64,000 nucleotides of DNA from Salvelinus alpinus (GCF_045679555.1 NC_092122.1:15772565-15836564), one strand, 5' to 3'; shown: positions 1 through 11,426, counted from the stretch's first letter. Numbers and translations: made by a program. The notes: a model not told the origin generated them from the sequence alone.

Positions 1-68
1 TTAAAATAACATTAAAATGATCAGAAATACAGTGTAGACATTGTTAAGGTTTTTTATGTAATATCTAC

Positions 69-420
69 ATAGGCCCTCAACTAGCAGCTACAAATATCTA
101 CAAGTCCTCAACTGGCAACTTCATTAAATAGTACCCGCAAAACACCAGTCTCAACATCAAGTGAAGAGACGACTCCGGGATGCTGGCCTTCTAGGTAGAG
201 TTGCAAAGAAAAAGCCATATCTCAGACTGGCCTTTAAACAGAAAAGATTAAGATGGGCAAAAGAACACAGACACTGGACAGAGGAACTCCGCCTAGAAGG
301 CCAGCATCCCGGAGTCGCCTCTTCACTGTTGACGTTGAGACTGGTGTTTTGCGGGTACTATTTAATGAAGTTGCCAGTTGAGGACTTGTAGATATTTGTA
401 GCTGCTAGTTGAGGGCCTAT
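69..420. repeat. Large inverted repeat (about 127-bp arms, 96-bp loop)
   Basis: The arm at 69-195 is matched by the reverse complement of 292-420 with only a few differences, for example AACATCAAGTG versus AACGTCAACAGTG. Both arms contain transposase-derived sequence. The spacer of about 96 bp (196-291) also derives from the transposase (KKKPYLRLAFKQKRLRWAKEH). A transcript would form a long hairpin. A third partial copy of the arm tail occurs at 433-462. Confidence 0.9.
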
Positions 421-423
421 ATG

Positions 424-754
424 CAGTACTATTTAATGAAGCTGCCAGTTGAGGACTTGTGAGGCGTCTGTTCCTCAAACTAGACACTTGAATGTACTTG
501 TCATCTTGCTCAGTTGTGCACCGGGGCCTCCCACTCCTTTTTCTATTCTGCTTAGAGCCAGTTTGCGCTGTTCTGTGGAGGGAGTAGTACACAGCGCTGT
601 ACGAGATCTTCAGTTTCTTGGCAATTTCTCCCATGGCATAGCCTTCAATTCTCAGAACAAGAATAGACTGACGCGTTTCAGAAGAAAGTTCTTTGTTTCT
701 GGCCCTTTTGAGCCTGTAATCGAACCCACAAATGCTGATGCTCCAGATACTCAA
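424..754 (-). pseudogene. Tc1 transposase N-terminal fragment (HTH region)
   Basis: The conceptual product begins with Met-Ser-Ile-Trp and contains the paired-like helix-turn-helix region of salmonid Tc1 transposases (RNKELSSETRQSILVLR, then GEIAKKLKISYSAVYYSLHR), followed by the GRPR hinge typical of Tc1 proteins. It runs about 110 residues as far as LAASLNST and then enters the inverted duplication. No DDE catalytic domain follows, so it cannot encode an active transposase. The copy at 61075-61470 encodes nearly the same peptide. Confidence 0.85.
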
Positions 755-1249
755 CTGGTCTAAAGAAGGACAGTTTTATTGCTTCTTCAATCAGGACCAC
801 AGTTTTCAGCTGTGCTAACATAATTGCAAAAGTGTTCTCTAATGATCAATTAGCTTTTTAAAAGGATCAACTTGGATTAGCTAACAAAACGTGCCAATGG
901 AACACAGGAGTGATGGTTGCTGATAATGGGCCTCTGTACACCTACGTCGATATTCCATTAATAAAAGATCTGCCATTTCCAGCTACAATAGTCATTTACA
1001 ACATTAACATTGTCTACACTGTATTTCTGATCAAGTTGATGTTATTTTAATGGACAAAAAATGTGATTCTCTATCAAAAACAAGGACATTTCTAAGTGAC
1101 CCCAAACTTTTGAACGGTAGTCCGAGGCTCCAGGCTCAATTTTCCCTTTTCATTATCCAGAAAAATAAATAATCAGTTGCTTCCCATTTGTTATGTTTGG
1201 AATACTTCGTCCTGTAGATCTTCACAGAATGAGTGAGGCAGATAAGAGG

Positions 1250-1274
1250 GTGTGTGTGTGTGTGTGTGTGTGTG
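1250..1274. repeat. (TG)n microsatellite
   Basis: Uninterrupted TG dinucleotides, about 12 units. Confidence 0.95.
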
Positions 1275-1563
1275 CTATCTTGATGCAAAAACAGACATAA
1301 TGACCTGAAATTGATGGTTTATCAAGTTCTACAGTATAGGGAGATCAAACAGTGTGGAAAACACACATGTAAATGGTAAATGGTTACAGAATGAAAAACA
1401 CGTTACATTGCTGCTCTGTCCTTGGATATTCAACCTGTCCTCATCAGCTCCACTATATCCTAAAGAACACAGGGTCTCTTGCTAAGCATGGACTCTGACA
1501 GCCAGGGCCCTGTTTGGACTGTTCCAGGCCCTTAGCTGTGACATGGCTTTATTCAAGTGCAGG

Positions 1564-1646
1564 AGTGGGGATCTCTGGGCCAAAAAGCCCCGAGGCTCAG
1601 TAGTGGGGATCTCTGGGCCACAAAGTCCTGAGGCTCAGTAGTGGGG
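1564..1646. repeat. Short tandem repeat, 38-bp unit
   Basis: AGTGGGGATCTCTGGGCC begins at 1564 and again at 1602, and the next AGTGGGG begins at 1640. This gives just over two 38-bp units, each with CTGAGGCTCAGT-type sequence near its end. Confidence 0.8.
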
Positions 1647-1827
1647 AAAAGACAGTGCCTTCAGTCAAAGTCTGATTTAAGAGAGAGCCCTGTCAAGGTT
1701 GTTTCCTCTCAGGGATGTCTGTCTGCCTCTCTCCCCTGTGTAGCCTCACTCACAGAGGTAGATAGACAGGGTCCATGACATGCATCCATAACAACATGAG
1801 GTGCAGAGAGGCAGAGCTGTCTCAAAG

Positions 1828-1855
1828 GTGTGTGTGTGTGTGTGTGTGTGTGTGT
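1828..1855. repeat. (GT)n microsatellite
   Basis: Fourteen uninterrupted GT units. Confidence 0.95.
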
Positions 1856-1946
1856 CCACTTGCTACTGGCTTTGCATAGTGATGTGTTATTCAAGTCCTT
1901 ATTCCCCTCCTGATGCCTGTCTACCTCGATCCTTGACTTTCCTCCA

Positions 1947-2005
1947 GTGAGAGAGAGACAGAGAGAGACAGAGAGACAGAGAGAGACAGAGAGACAAAGA
2001 CAGAG
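1947..2005. repeat. (GA)n/(GACA)n purine-rich repeat
   Basis: Imperfect GAGAGACA units over about 60 bp. Confidence 0.9.
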
Positions 2006-2474
2006 GCCGGCAGTCTGAGTCTCAGTGCACTAATCCATTGAGATTAGGAGTGACATAGGGGATCATTAACAGTACAGCCGTACACTGATCCCAGAACACT
2101 GACATTATAACCCACACCAACAGGACGAAACGGTGCCAGAGTTTTTCACTGGCATCCATTTTATTTTTCCTTTCACCTTCCTCCCTCTTAAATCTCTGCC
2201 TTTCCTCCAGAACTCTCATTACAGATCTGCATCTGCCTTGTCTGTGCCGCTGCCAACTAACGGATTCTCACTCCACTGAGTTCTGCACTGGCAGGCTCTA
2301 AGGACTCTCTCTCCCAGACCCACACACACTGCTGTCTCTGTCAAGGAGCTGTGAGGGGTACAGCTGAGGTGTATGTGGGGGTATGCTGGACAGGTAAACC
2401 TAGACCTGATTGGTTGAGAGATGGAGGGTGCACTGGGATAATTCTAGTCTGCACATCTAAAGTGACCTATCGAT

Positions 2475-2731
2475 CTAGGGAGAGACGGAGGAGAAAAGAG
2501 GGAGGGTGGGACAGAGAAGAATTGAGTGTGTGGAAGAGAGTGAGCGAAAGAGGCAAAAAGAGAAGGGCAGTGAGAGGAAGAGAGCAGAGAGAGGGAGAGA
2601 AAGAGAGCAGAGAGAGAGGAAGAGAGTGAGAGGGAGGAAGAGAGCAGAGAGAGAGAGAGAGAGAGAGAGGCAGAGAGAGAGAGAGAGAGAGGAAGAGAGC
2701 AAGAGAGAGAGAGAGAGAGAGAATTAGATAT
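2475..2731. repeat. Long polypurine (GA-rich) tract
   Basis: About 255 bp that is almost entirely purine on the plus strand, with GAGA runs and AGAGGAAGAGAG units. The apparent open frames across it (Arg/Glu-rich on plus, Ser/Leu-rich on minus) are low-complexity artefacts. Confidence 0.9.
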
Positions 2732-4520
2732 TATTGTATACTTGGAGGTACATAGGCCGTTTCACTGCTGCATACTATGCAAATTGCTTTCAGGGAGTAA
2801 TCCATACTGTTAACACAAGCTGCTCATATTTAACACCATGTCATTACAGCCCGAGGGAGATGATTAGAAAATGAAGCATTACACAGAAGTAACAGTCAGA
2901 CACAAAGTGCATACACACAAACGCATCGATATCACAAGCCTGCCCTTGTCCCTGTAAGTGTGTCAGGCATGGTGTGGGCTCTACTGCTCTTATCCTCTCT
3001 CTGTGTGTGTGTGCTCACTACTGAACACAACGCATGTTCCCCTCGTGCTCCACTGATCCATGAAACACACTGGCCACTAGCAGCCAGACTCCTGGCTAAA
3101 TCAACAGATGCAGCTCTCTCTCGCTCTCTCTTTGCAGGCAGAGGTTTAACCTTTTCCTTCTCAGAGACAACCTATGAGAACAGAAAACTCAAACGAAAAT
3201 CCATTCTCTCCTCCTCTGAAGGACCTTGGTCTGTGGTGAAATCTCTCTGAATGGGTGGGTGGAGCACCGATTCATAAAGGAAGGCTGTACTTGAACATTC
3301 AAAATATAAAGCAAAGTTAGGCTATCAGTTGGGACATCTGGATCATATTCAACCAAAACCTGCTGTTTGTCTGTTAAATGTTTATGGCTCATAATCTGTA
3401 TTTATCTACTGTTCAACAGGTACAGTAATCTCATCATGTATATTTGATGATGTGACGGAAGGTATCTATTACAAGCCATCTCAGTAAGAGGCCAACAGCA
3501 CACTTGGTGTTGCCTGATGCCCAAGCATCACCTTCCACATTCAGTCTCTCTCAGGCTGTCACACAGGAAATGTTAGTAGCAAAGCAAATCAGAGCAATTT
3601 TCAAGGGATTAGGTTTTCAACTTCTAAAATGTCAATGGAAATTCAAATAGACTTGGCTGAGGGAGTGAAGAGCCCATGCCGCCACCTGGTGGCTAAAATA
3701 AACAGGTAGGCTCTGAAATACTGTGTGCTATACTGTGTGTAATCCTGAAGAACACATCTATGTAACATTGTGACACACCCACGTGCACACGCAAACAAAA
3801 AAACACACACTTGTAAACACAGTATGACCCTGAGCGTTCCCCGTACTCCCTGAGGCAGTGGATGAGTGTATCATCGATTCAGCAGCATCTCCACACCGCC
3901 ATTACCAAAACAGACTAGAACGTCTCCTATTGATTTGTGTCCCCTGTACAGCCCCAGCCATGTGACTGGCCTATCACCATGTGATTAAAGATACATTTCA
4001 TAGCCATAATAAGATATTATCACTGCCTAGAGCCAGCCACTGCTTAATCCATTTAATATGCTTTCCTAATTACTAAAATGCGGGCAGAGAACATTACATC
4101 AGAATGCTATTAATTTTTTTTATGTGACCAGCGCACTGAAACAACTCATACGCTGTCCCAAATAGCACCCTACAGTATATCCCTATGGGTCTTGGTCCAA
4201 AGTAGTGCAGTATACAGGGAATAGGGTACAATTGGAACGCACACATATTCCTTTTTGAGATGTGCCCTGCACACTAAAACAACACATCGTCCATTTCATT
4301 CTTAGCCCTGTGTTGCACCTGTGACAGGGTTTTCAATGAGCGTCTGACAGACCGAGGAGGATTTCTCAGAAATGGGATGCTGTTGTGGACTGATTGATAA
4401 ACAGTAAGACATGATCCCCTTTGTGGGAAACAAGTGGGTATTGTGGAGCTGTAATCAGATCGATAAGGAGGACTGTGTGAGACAATATACAACATCCCAC
4501 TTACGGATCAATGGCTGTTT

Positions 4521-4530
4521 ACACCGACTG

Positions 4531-4556
<26 letters not shown>
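4521..4556. repeat. (CA)n microsatellite in duplication copy A
   Basis: CA dinucleotide array of about 15 units followed by GTGCGCGC. The paralogous array in copy B is at 6537-6573 and differs in length and interruptions. Confidence 0.9.
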
Positions 4557-4561
<5 letters not shown>

Positions 4562-5196
4562 GCACCCACACCCACACAAAGACACATGCTTGATAGGATC
4601 AACAGTCACTAGTCACTAGTTGAAACTACAGGTAAGATGAGAACCACTGATGAATAATTGATTTGAAAACATTGAGCATTTTATTTTATTTGCGTAACTG
4701 GTGCTGCTGATGCACACTGGGTCCAAGCTTCTGTTGGTTGGGATTGTAGGCTACTACACAAATCAGAGTCTATAGTTGGCATAACATTTTTGCCTTGCAG
4801 AGATAAACAGATTTGTCTAAGGGTCTGACATCATAACCTGTCAAGTGTTCTTGTGAGCATGAAGTGTAAACTGGTTTACATGACAATCACTGAAATGTTG
4901 TTCCTTATTTAATGGACATCTGTTAATTAAGTTTCTCAACTACTTTCCACCAGAATAAACAACCTTGTGAAGAATTCCACTTCAGACCTGTAGCTGGAAC
5001 ACATCTACTGTGATGAAATGAAATGATACTGCAGCAAATGGGTACATTCATTAGTGCACACTGTAGCGAACCATAGCAAACTGTTTCGAAACTAAAACTA
5101 GTTTCTATTGGCGAATTCAGGTAGGTCCCTCCCCGTTTGTTTCCATTTGGTTCCAAGTGAATACACTCCTGTTCCCACAGAGGCTGTGGTGTCCAG

Positions 5197-5356
5197 TTTC
5201 CCTCTCCCCTGGGTGCACGTTTTGGTTTTTGCCCTATCACTACACAGCTGATTAAAATAATCAAAGATTGATAGTTGGTTATTTGAATCAGCTGTGTAGT
5301 GGCAAAAACAAAAACATGCTTCCAAAGGGGGGGACCACATTTGGTAAACCCTAGAG
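5197..5356. mobile_element. Foldback (hairpin) miniature element, 160 bp
   Basis: The arms are inverted repeats: CACTACACAGCTGATT near 5238 and AATCAGCTGTGTAGTG near 5286, extending outward to CCTGGGTGCACGTTTTGG-like sequence and its degraded complement. The paralogous position in copy B is an empty site, which gives the insertion limits directly. The sequence resembles a foldback repeat common in teleost genomes (from memory). It has no coding capacity. Confidence 0.85.
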
Positions 5357-5866
5357 TGGAGGACAGTCTGTTTGTTGGCTGTTGGTGAGTCTCCCATGAA
5401 CGTCCTTGGTTGATGTGCCGTTTCCACGGGCAACCAGGGTCCTTACCACATGGAGAGAGGGTTGCTATGCCAGAAAGCCAGAGCGGGCTCAGATAGTTAC
5501 ATTCAAAATATAAAGCAGAGGTAGGCTATCATTTGGGTAATCTGGATCATATTCAACCAATTCTTCCTGTTGGTTTACATGTATTTATGAGCCATGAACA
5601 TTTATCTCCTTCTCAAGAAGTACAGTAATCTCATCATGTATATTTGATGATGTGAAGGAGGGCATCTATTACAAGCCCAAGCATCACCTTCCACATTCAG
5701 TCTCTCTCAGACTGGCACACAGGAAATATTTGAAGCAAGGCAAATCATTGCACTTTAAGGGATATGTCTTCGATCTCTAAAATGGAAATTCAAAAAGACT
5801 TGAGGGAGTGAAGAGCCCATACTGCCATCTAGTGGCTAAGATATAAGCAGACATGTCCATGAAATA

Positions 5867-6372
5867 CAGTTTACAAACATTAAGAACACCTTCCTAATAT
5901 TGAGTTGCACTCCCCTTATGCCCTCAAAACAACAACTTGTCAGGGCATGGACTCTACAAGGTGTCGAAAGCGTTCCACAGGGATACTGGCCCATGTTGAC
6001 TCCAATGCTTCCCACAGTTGTGTCAAGTTGGGTGGAGGACAATTTTCTTTTTTTATGTAACCCCTTTTTCTCCCCAATTTCATGATCACGATCTTGTCTC
6101 CACAATGGGCTCGGGAGAGGCGAAGGTCGAGTCATGCGTTCTCCGAAACATGACTCACCAAACTGCGCTTCTTAACACCTGCACCAATGTGTTGGAGAAA
6201 ACACAGTTCACCTGATGACCGGGGTCAGCCTGCAAGCGCCTGCCCCACCACAAGGAGTCGCTAGAGCACAACGAGCCAAGTAAAGTGGATTTAACAGGTG
6301 ACATCAATAAGGAATCATAGCTTTCCCCTGGTCATGGAAAGAGCAGGTCTTCCTAATATTTTGTACACTGTG
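5867..6372. mobile_element. Non-autonomous Tc1-like element, interrupted by a SINE
   Basis: It begins CAGTTTACAAACATTAAGAAC after a TA (5865-5866). It ends with the inverted form (CTTCCTAATATTTTGTACACTGTG) before a TA (6373-6374). The corresponding site in duplication copy A lacks it. Internal sequence such as ACTCTACAAGGTGTCGAAAG and the 3' block AGTGGATTTAACAGGTGACA match a common salmonid Tc1-like family (from memory). The interior is partly lost and a SINE occupies about 6043-6275. There is no transposase. Confidence 0.8.
6043..6275 (-). mobile_element. tRNA-derived SINE, head-truncated, nested in Tc1-like element
   Basis: It shares the blocks CTCGGGAGAGGCGAAGGTC, ATGCGTTCTCCGAAAC and GGAGTCGCTAGAG with the fuller SINE at 60489-60955, in the same orientation. 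The tRNA-like head present in the longer copy is missing here. A T-rich stretch at the low-coordinate end is the poly(A) tail on the minus strand. Confidence 0.75.
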
Positions 6373-6534
6373 TAGATCCTCTATGCTGTGCATGTAATCC
6401 TGTGAACAGAATATAATAGGGGAATATATAGTGATTGATAAACAGTAAGACATGATCCCCTTTGTGGGGGTATTGTGGAGCTGTAGTCGACGAGGGCTGT
6501 GTGAGATAAAATACAACACTCCACATACGGCTGG

Positions 6535-6536
<2 letters not shown>

Positions 6537-6573
<37 letters not shown>
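6537..6573. repeat. (CA)n microsatellite in duplication copy B
   Basis: Uninterrupted CA array of about 17 units, paralogous to 4521-4556. Confidence 0.95.
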
Positions 6574-6575
<2 letters not shown>

Positions 6576-7634
6576 GGATCAACAGTACACAAACAATAGT
6601 CACTTATTGAAACTACAGGTAAGATGAGAACCACTGATGAATAATTGATTTGAAAACATTGAGCGTTTTTCCCCCCAATTTGCGTAACTGGTGCTGCTGA
6701 TGCACACCGGGTCAAAGCTTCTGTTGGTTGGGATTGTAGGCTACTACACAAATCCAAATCTATAGTTGGCATAACATTTTGCCTTGCAGAGATAAACAGA
6801 TCGTTCAAGTTTTTTTCTAAGGGTCTGATATGAAGTGTGAAGTGTAAACATGAAGTGTGAACTGGTGTACATGACAACCACTGAAACTGTGCTCCTTACC
6901 AAGTGAAAGGACATCTGTTCATTTTCTCAACCACTTTCCACCACAATAAACAACCTTGTGAAGAATTCCACATCAGTCCTTCAGCTGGAACACATATGGT
7001 GAGGAATTGAAATTGTACTGTGGCAAATGGGTGTATGCATTAATGCTCACTGTAGCAAACCGTAGTAAAGCGTTTAGAAACAGAAACAAGTTTCTATTGG
7101 TGAATGAAGGTAGGTCCCACCCTGTTTCGTCCTGTTTACATAGGTTTGGTTCGTAGTAAATAGACACCTGTTCTCACAGAGAGGCTGTGGTGTCCAGTGG
7201 AGGACAGTCCGTTTGTTGGCTCCCATGAACGTCCTTGGTTGATGTGCCGTTTCCACTGGCAACAGGGTCCTTATGACATGGAGAGGGCTGCTATGCCATA
7301 CAGCCAGAGCGGGCTCAGATAGGAGGCTTTAAATAGCCGTCTGTAGATTACTACTCCGCTCTAGCTGGCCAAGACAAGGGTTAACTGCCTAGGGCAATGT
7401 GAGCACCCTGCAAGCAAATAGCCCTGCCCTGTCTGGCCTAAATAACTCCCTGAAATAACCCTGACTTACACACCTCTAGCCCTCTCATTGATGCCCAGTT
7501 AGGGCCAGAATGGTACGCACATTTCAGTAGCCTGATGGTCTGTTTAGCAGAACGGGCTGAATGTGTTTTTCTTGCTTTATTGCCTGTTGACATAGATTCT
7601 GATGAGATAATACCATATTATGAGTCCTATATCA

Positions 7635-8422
7635 AATCAAATCAAATTTTATTAGTCACATACACATGGTTAGCAGATGTTAATGCGAGTGTAGCGAAAT
7701 GCTTGTGCTTCTAGTTCCGACAATGCAGTAATAACCAACAAGTAATCTAACCTAACAATTCCACAACTACTACCTTACACACACACACAAGTGTAAAGGG
7801 ATAAAGAATATGTACATAAAGATATATGAATGAGTGGTGGTACAGAACGGCATGGCAGATGCAGTAGATGGTATAGAGTACGGTATATACATATGAGATG
7901 AGTACTGTAGGGTATGTAAACATAAAGTGGCATAGTTTAAAGTGGCTAGTGGTACATGTATTACATAAAGATGGCAAGATGCAGTAGATGATAGAGTACA
8001 GTATATACATATGAGATGGGTAATGTAGGGTATGTAAACATTATATTAAGTGGCATTGTTTAAAGTGGCTAGTGGTACATTTTTACATAATTTCCATCAA
8101 TTCCCATTTTTAAAGTGGCTGGAGTTGAGTCAGTATGTTGGCAGCGGCCGCTAAATGTTAGTGGTGGCTGTTTAACAGTCTGATGGCCTTGAGATAGAAG
8201 CTGTTTTTCAGTCTCTCGGTCCCTGCTTTGATGCACCTGTACTGACCTCGCCTTCTGGATGATAGCGGGGTGAACAGGCAGTGGCTTGGGTGGTTGTTGT
8301 CCTTGATGATCTTTATGGCCTTCCTGTGACATCGGGTGGTGTAGGTGTCCTGGAGGGCAGGTAGTTTGCCCCTGGTGATGCGTTCTGCAGACCTCACTAC
8401 CCTCTGGAGAGCCTTACGGTTG
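7635..8422 (-). mobile_element. L2-like LINE, 5'-truncated 3' fragment (788 bp)
   Basis: It is nearly identical to 42793-43590, the 3' end of the long LINE. The tail at the low-coordinate end is (AAATC)n. The remaining coding part reads as the end of ORF2 (RSAERITRGKLPALQDTYTTRCHRKA and onward), with a frame change relative to the intact copy. A perfect 7-bp target duplication, TATATCA, flanks it at 7628-7634 and 8423-8429, which defines the boundaries and shows a normal 5'-truncated retrotransposition. Confidence 0.92.
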
Positions 8423-8429
8423 TATATCA

Positions 8430-9842
8430 GAATGATTATTATTTTTACACTTGCTATATTGCTGTGAAGGCCTAGATCATAGTTCCGACTAAATGCAGTT
8501 CTATTTGGGCCACCATAGCTTGGGGGGGGGGGGGCTTGTCTGTCGATTTACATCCTAAAGCTATTTTTAAAACAAGCGTTTTAGTCGTTTCCATTAACCA
8601 CACTGCAGCCCTAGAGACTAATTAATGGTTAGAAGACCCACAGGGTGGACCATTAGTAGATGCTTACCATGCATTAGCATCTCCTTCTCAATTCCCCCTA
8701 AAAGGCTGTTATGTTGTTTGAAGGTTATTTTTGTGTTCAGGATGACAAAAGTTTATAATGAAATCCTATTTGGACGGTGAATTTAAACTTGGATCTGAAC
8801 CATCATCTTCCTTTGATGTCGTTATCAATCTAATCTCACACAAGCCCTTTTCTTCAACCCTCACACTGAAAAACAGCCGACTCATCAAGAAATGATGAAG
8901 ACAGAAAGATGGCTTACTGTTAACACATGAACGGGTGCTCTGAATAGCAGGAAGCGTCTCTGCAAACAGAAAACAATTATTCCAAGGTGGTTACAGAAGG
9001 TTGAGCGGGATTTAATAAGAGTTTACAGTTCTGATGCGAGTTGGGATAGGAGGAGACGGCCGTGCAGTCTCAATCACCACGCTCATTAGTCAGAGCACAT
9101 TATAGAACTATTGAAAAGACACAGGAGATAATAACCATTCAACAGTACTTCACAGACCAGTTCGGTCTGAGATCCCATTGTTTACTAAATATATTCTGTT
9201 TTTCTTGAACTATACATATTGTCCACTGAATGAATAGATTATAAAAATGCACTAGAAAAATAACTTGACTTTTTTTTTTTTTTAAACACATATTTTGAGG
9301 GGGATGACTCAATTATTGGCACTTCATTCTTGGGATTGGTTGAACGCTCCAGTGACAATACTGCTGATTTGTTATGTTTACAGCAGCATTTATAGGTCAA
9401 TCCTTTCCTGAGAGAAATCAATGCTGGCATGCTGATGACGATAGCATAGCTGTGCCTTTAATTACATACAGTGAGAAGTTCCATCTCTCGACTCCAGGGA
9501 GTGCTATAGCCTATAACCAGGTGGTTTGCTGTCGAGTCCACAGCCACTGTTCAAGCCTGTCTAAAACCGTAAAACTGTACTGTTTCACAACAAGTGTGAA
9601 AGTGCCAATCTATTTCAATCCATCTCAAACCCTGATTTCAGGCTAAATATTTAGCAATCATTGCACCTCGTTATCAGACTCAGAACATTATGATTACTGT
9701 AGTTTTACCTTGGAAAGGACCCAAACCCACCATTAGCAGCAGCCTAAGTGCTAGACACCCTGAGCACTCAGTGAATGGTTTACAATAACACCCCAAACCT
9801 CTCTCTTTCACTCCCTCCGACCTCTGCTCAGTTCTACAGACA
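8430..9842. other. Unassigned non-coding sequence
   Basis: No conserved exon or recognisable element was found. It includes a G13 run at 8522-8534 and a T13 run near 9271. Small open frames here show no family resemblance. Confidence 0.5.
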
Positions 9843-10167
9843 CAGCCTGGTCTCATAGCCGAGACGTACCATAGTAAATGTAAAACTGGCCACTCAAATT
9901 AGTATGATCGGTTACGTTTGGCATGGTTACATAAGACAGAAGGTTGAAACCCCCCTAGAGTCGACCGACGCACTGGTGCATCAATCTAAGTTACATAACA
10001 AAAAAATCCCCATCAAATCAGTCAGTTGAAGCTTGAGATATCAGTTGTTTTGCACTGCATGCGTCTCAATCCACCTCATCTTCCAGTGTCGCACTTCTGT
10101 ATCTGCGGTGAAAGGTGGCAGAGCTAGAGCTGTGTTTTTCAGACAATGAGACATCCTGAAAATTGGT

Positions 10168-10903
10168 CTTCAAATCAAATGCTATTTGTCACATGCGCCG
10201 AATACAACAGGTGTAGAACGTATAGTGAAATGCTTACTTACAAGCCCTTAACCAACAATGCAGTTCAAGAAAGAGTTAATAAAATATTTATTAAATAAAC
10301 AGGAAGTTTTTAAAAAATCTAATCAATGATTACATAACAATTACAAGGCTATATACAATGGGTACCGGTACCGAGTCAATGTGCGGGGGTACAGGTTAAT
10401 CGAGGTCATTTGTAAAGTGACTATGTGGGGGTACAATGTAAATAGTCCGGGTGGCCATTTGATTAGTTTAGTTGTTCAGCAGTCTTATGGCTTGGGGGTA
10501 GAAGCTGTTAAGGAGCCTTTTGGTCCTAGACTTGGCGCTCCGGTACCGCTTGCCGTGACGTAGCAGAGAGAACAGTCTATGACTTGGGTGACTGGAGTCT
10601 GACAATTTTTTGGGCCTTTCTCTGACACCGTCCAGTATATAGGTCCTGGAGGTCAGGAAGCTTGGCCCCAGTGATGTACTGGGCCGTGCTCACAATCCTC
10701 TGTAGCGCCTTCCAGTCAGATGCCGAGCAGTTGCCATACCAGGCGGTAATGCAACCGGTCAGTCTTCTCAAGTAAATGTCTGTAGCGTCTGAACGGTTTG
10801 ACCTAAAAACTATTATGACCACTCTATGGAAAGAGGAGGTTCTCGTGAGGTGCTCTACGACCTTCACAAGTGTCACGGGACTCGTCTGAAGGTAACCGGT
10901 ACC
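10168..10903 (-). mobile_element. L2-like LINE fragment (second subfamily)
   Basis: The 3' end is at the low coordinate (TCAAATCAAATGCTATTTGT). Coding remains at 10577-10876 read GCITAWYGNCSASDWKALQRIV and ITGAKLPDLQDLYTGRCQRKA, homologous to the C-terminus of the ORF2 at 43327-45312 but from a different subfamily. It is inserted within the element spanning 9843-11747. Confidence 0.85.
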
Positions 10904-11426
10904 GGTTTAAAAAACCGAATGGAAGTATTAAGGTAGTTTTGTGCCTACCACCAAAAAATATACACTGTATACATTTCCTGAGATTTAGGACAGACACTTA
11001 AAAACCTTGTTTCTTATGATACATTTTTTTACTCTCCTTTTTGGCATTTTTGAATGTTATTCAATGCGTTTCTATGGCCTTTAGTAGTAAAGGCCAAAAT
11101 CAATATTTTATTAAATAATAGGTTACGATTTTTTGCTTCGTAAAGCAGGTCCTAAAATTCAAAATCAAATAGCTAAATTATCCATAGTATGGTCATCTTA
11201 AAACAACTCCATATTTCAGCTTAGCACCCCCCCCCAACATAGACAAACAGGAAAAAACAAAAAGATAGGATGGTTGGTCGGGTGTATAATGTGAATGTCT
11301 GGCAAACCAAATTTTGCGTGTTCAAATCTCAACAACTTTAGCAACTTTTCAACTTAATACTTTTTAACTACTTATCATGATCGGTACCGCTTCCCCTAAC
11401 CCTTTAACCTAACTCATATACTTAAC

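Larger units (their letters stand above)
1..1125 (-). mobile_element. Tc1-like DNA transposon remnant, rearranged into a foldback
   Basis: The minus strand from about 1121 downward reads as a Tc1 terminal repeat (ACCGTTCAAAAGTTTGGGG) followed by the N-terminal part of a Tc1 transposase. The sequence at 1-50 is an inverted match to about 1005-1055 (both contain the block around AGAAATACAGTGTAGAC), so internal terminal-repeat sequence is present at both sides. The left terminus lies outside the window. The middle is rearranged: an inverted duplication at 69-420 replaces the expected continuation of the transposase. The element is defective. Confidence 0.85.
1126..3295. other. Non-coding stretch with simple repeats
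   Basis: I see no exon-like conserved peptide here. Identifiable content is the TG repeats at 1250-1274 and 1828-1855, the 38-bp tandem repeat and the purine-rich tracts described separately. Confidence 0.6.
3296..5498. repeat. Tandem segmental duplication, copy A
   Basis: This block is repeated immediately downstream at 5499-7320. Both copies start with ATTCAAAATATAAAGC and share, in order: the block around ATCTCATCATGTATATTTGATG, the block ending AGTGAAGAGCCCAT, the block with GATAAACAGTAAGACATGATCC, a CA microsatellite, a long unique stretch beginning AAACTACAGGTAAGATGAGA, and the end GAGCGGGCTCAGATAG. Copy A retains roughly 640 bp (about 3756-4385) that copy B lacks, and carries a 160-bp foldback insertion absent from copy B. 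No host exon was recognised. Confidence 0.9.
5499..7320. repeat. Tandem segmental duplication, copy B
   Basis: Second copy of the block at 3296-5498, same orientation. It carries an insertion of about 505 bp (Tc1-like element plus SINE, 5867-6372) at a TA where copy A is uninterrupted. It has the empty site for the copy A foldback insertion: GTGTCCAG joins directly to TGGAGGACAG near 7190-7206. The junction between copies lies at CAGATAG followed by TTACATTCAAAAT around 5491-5506. Confidence 0.9.

Noticed and set aside
2475-2731. Arg/Glu-rich and Ser/Leu-rich frames across the GA tract
   Set aside because: Low-complexity artefact of purine repeats.
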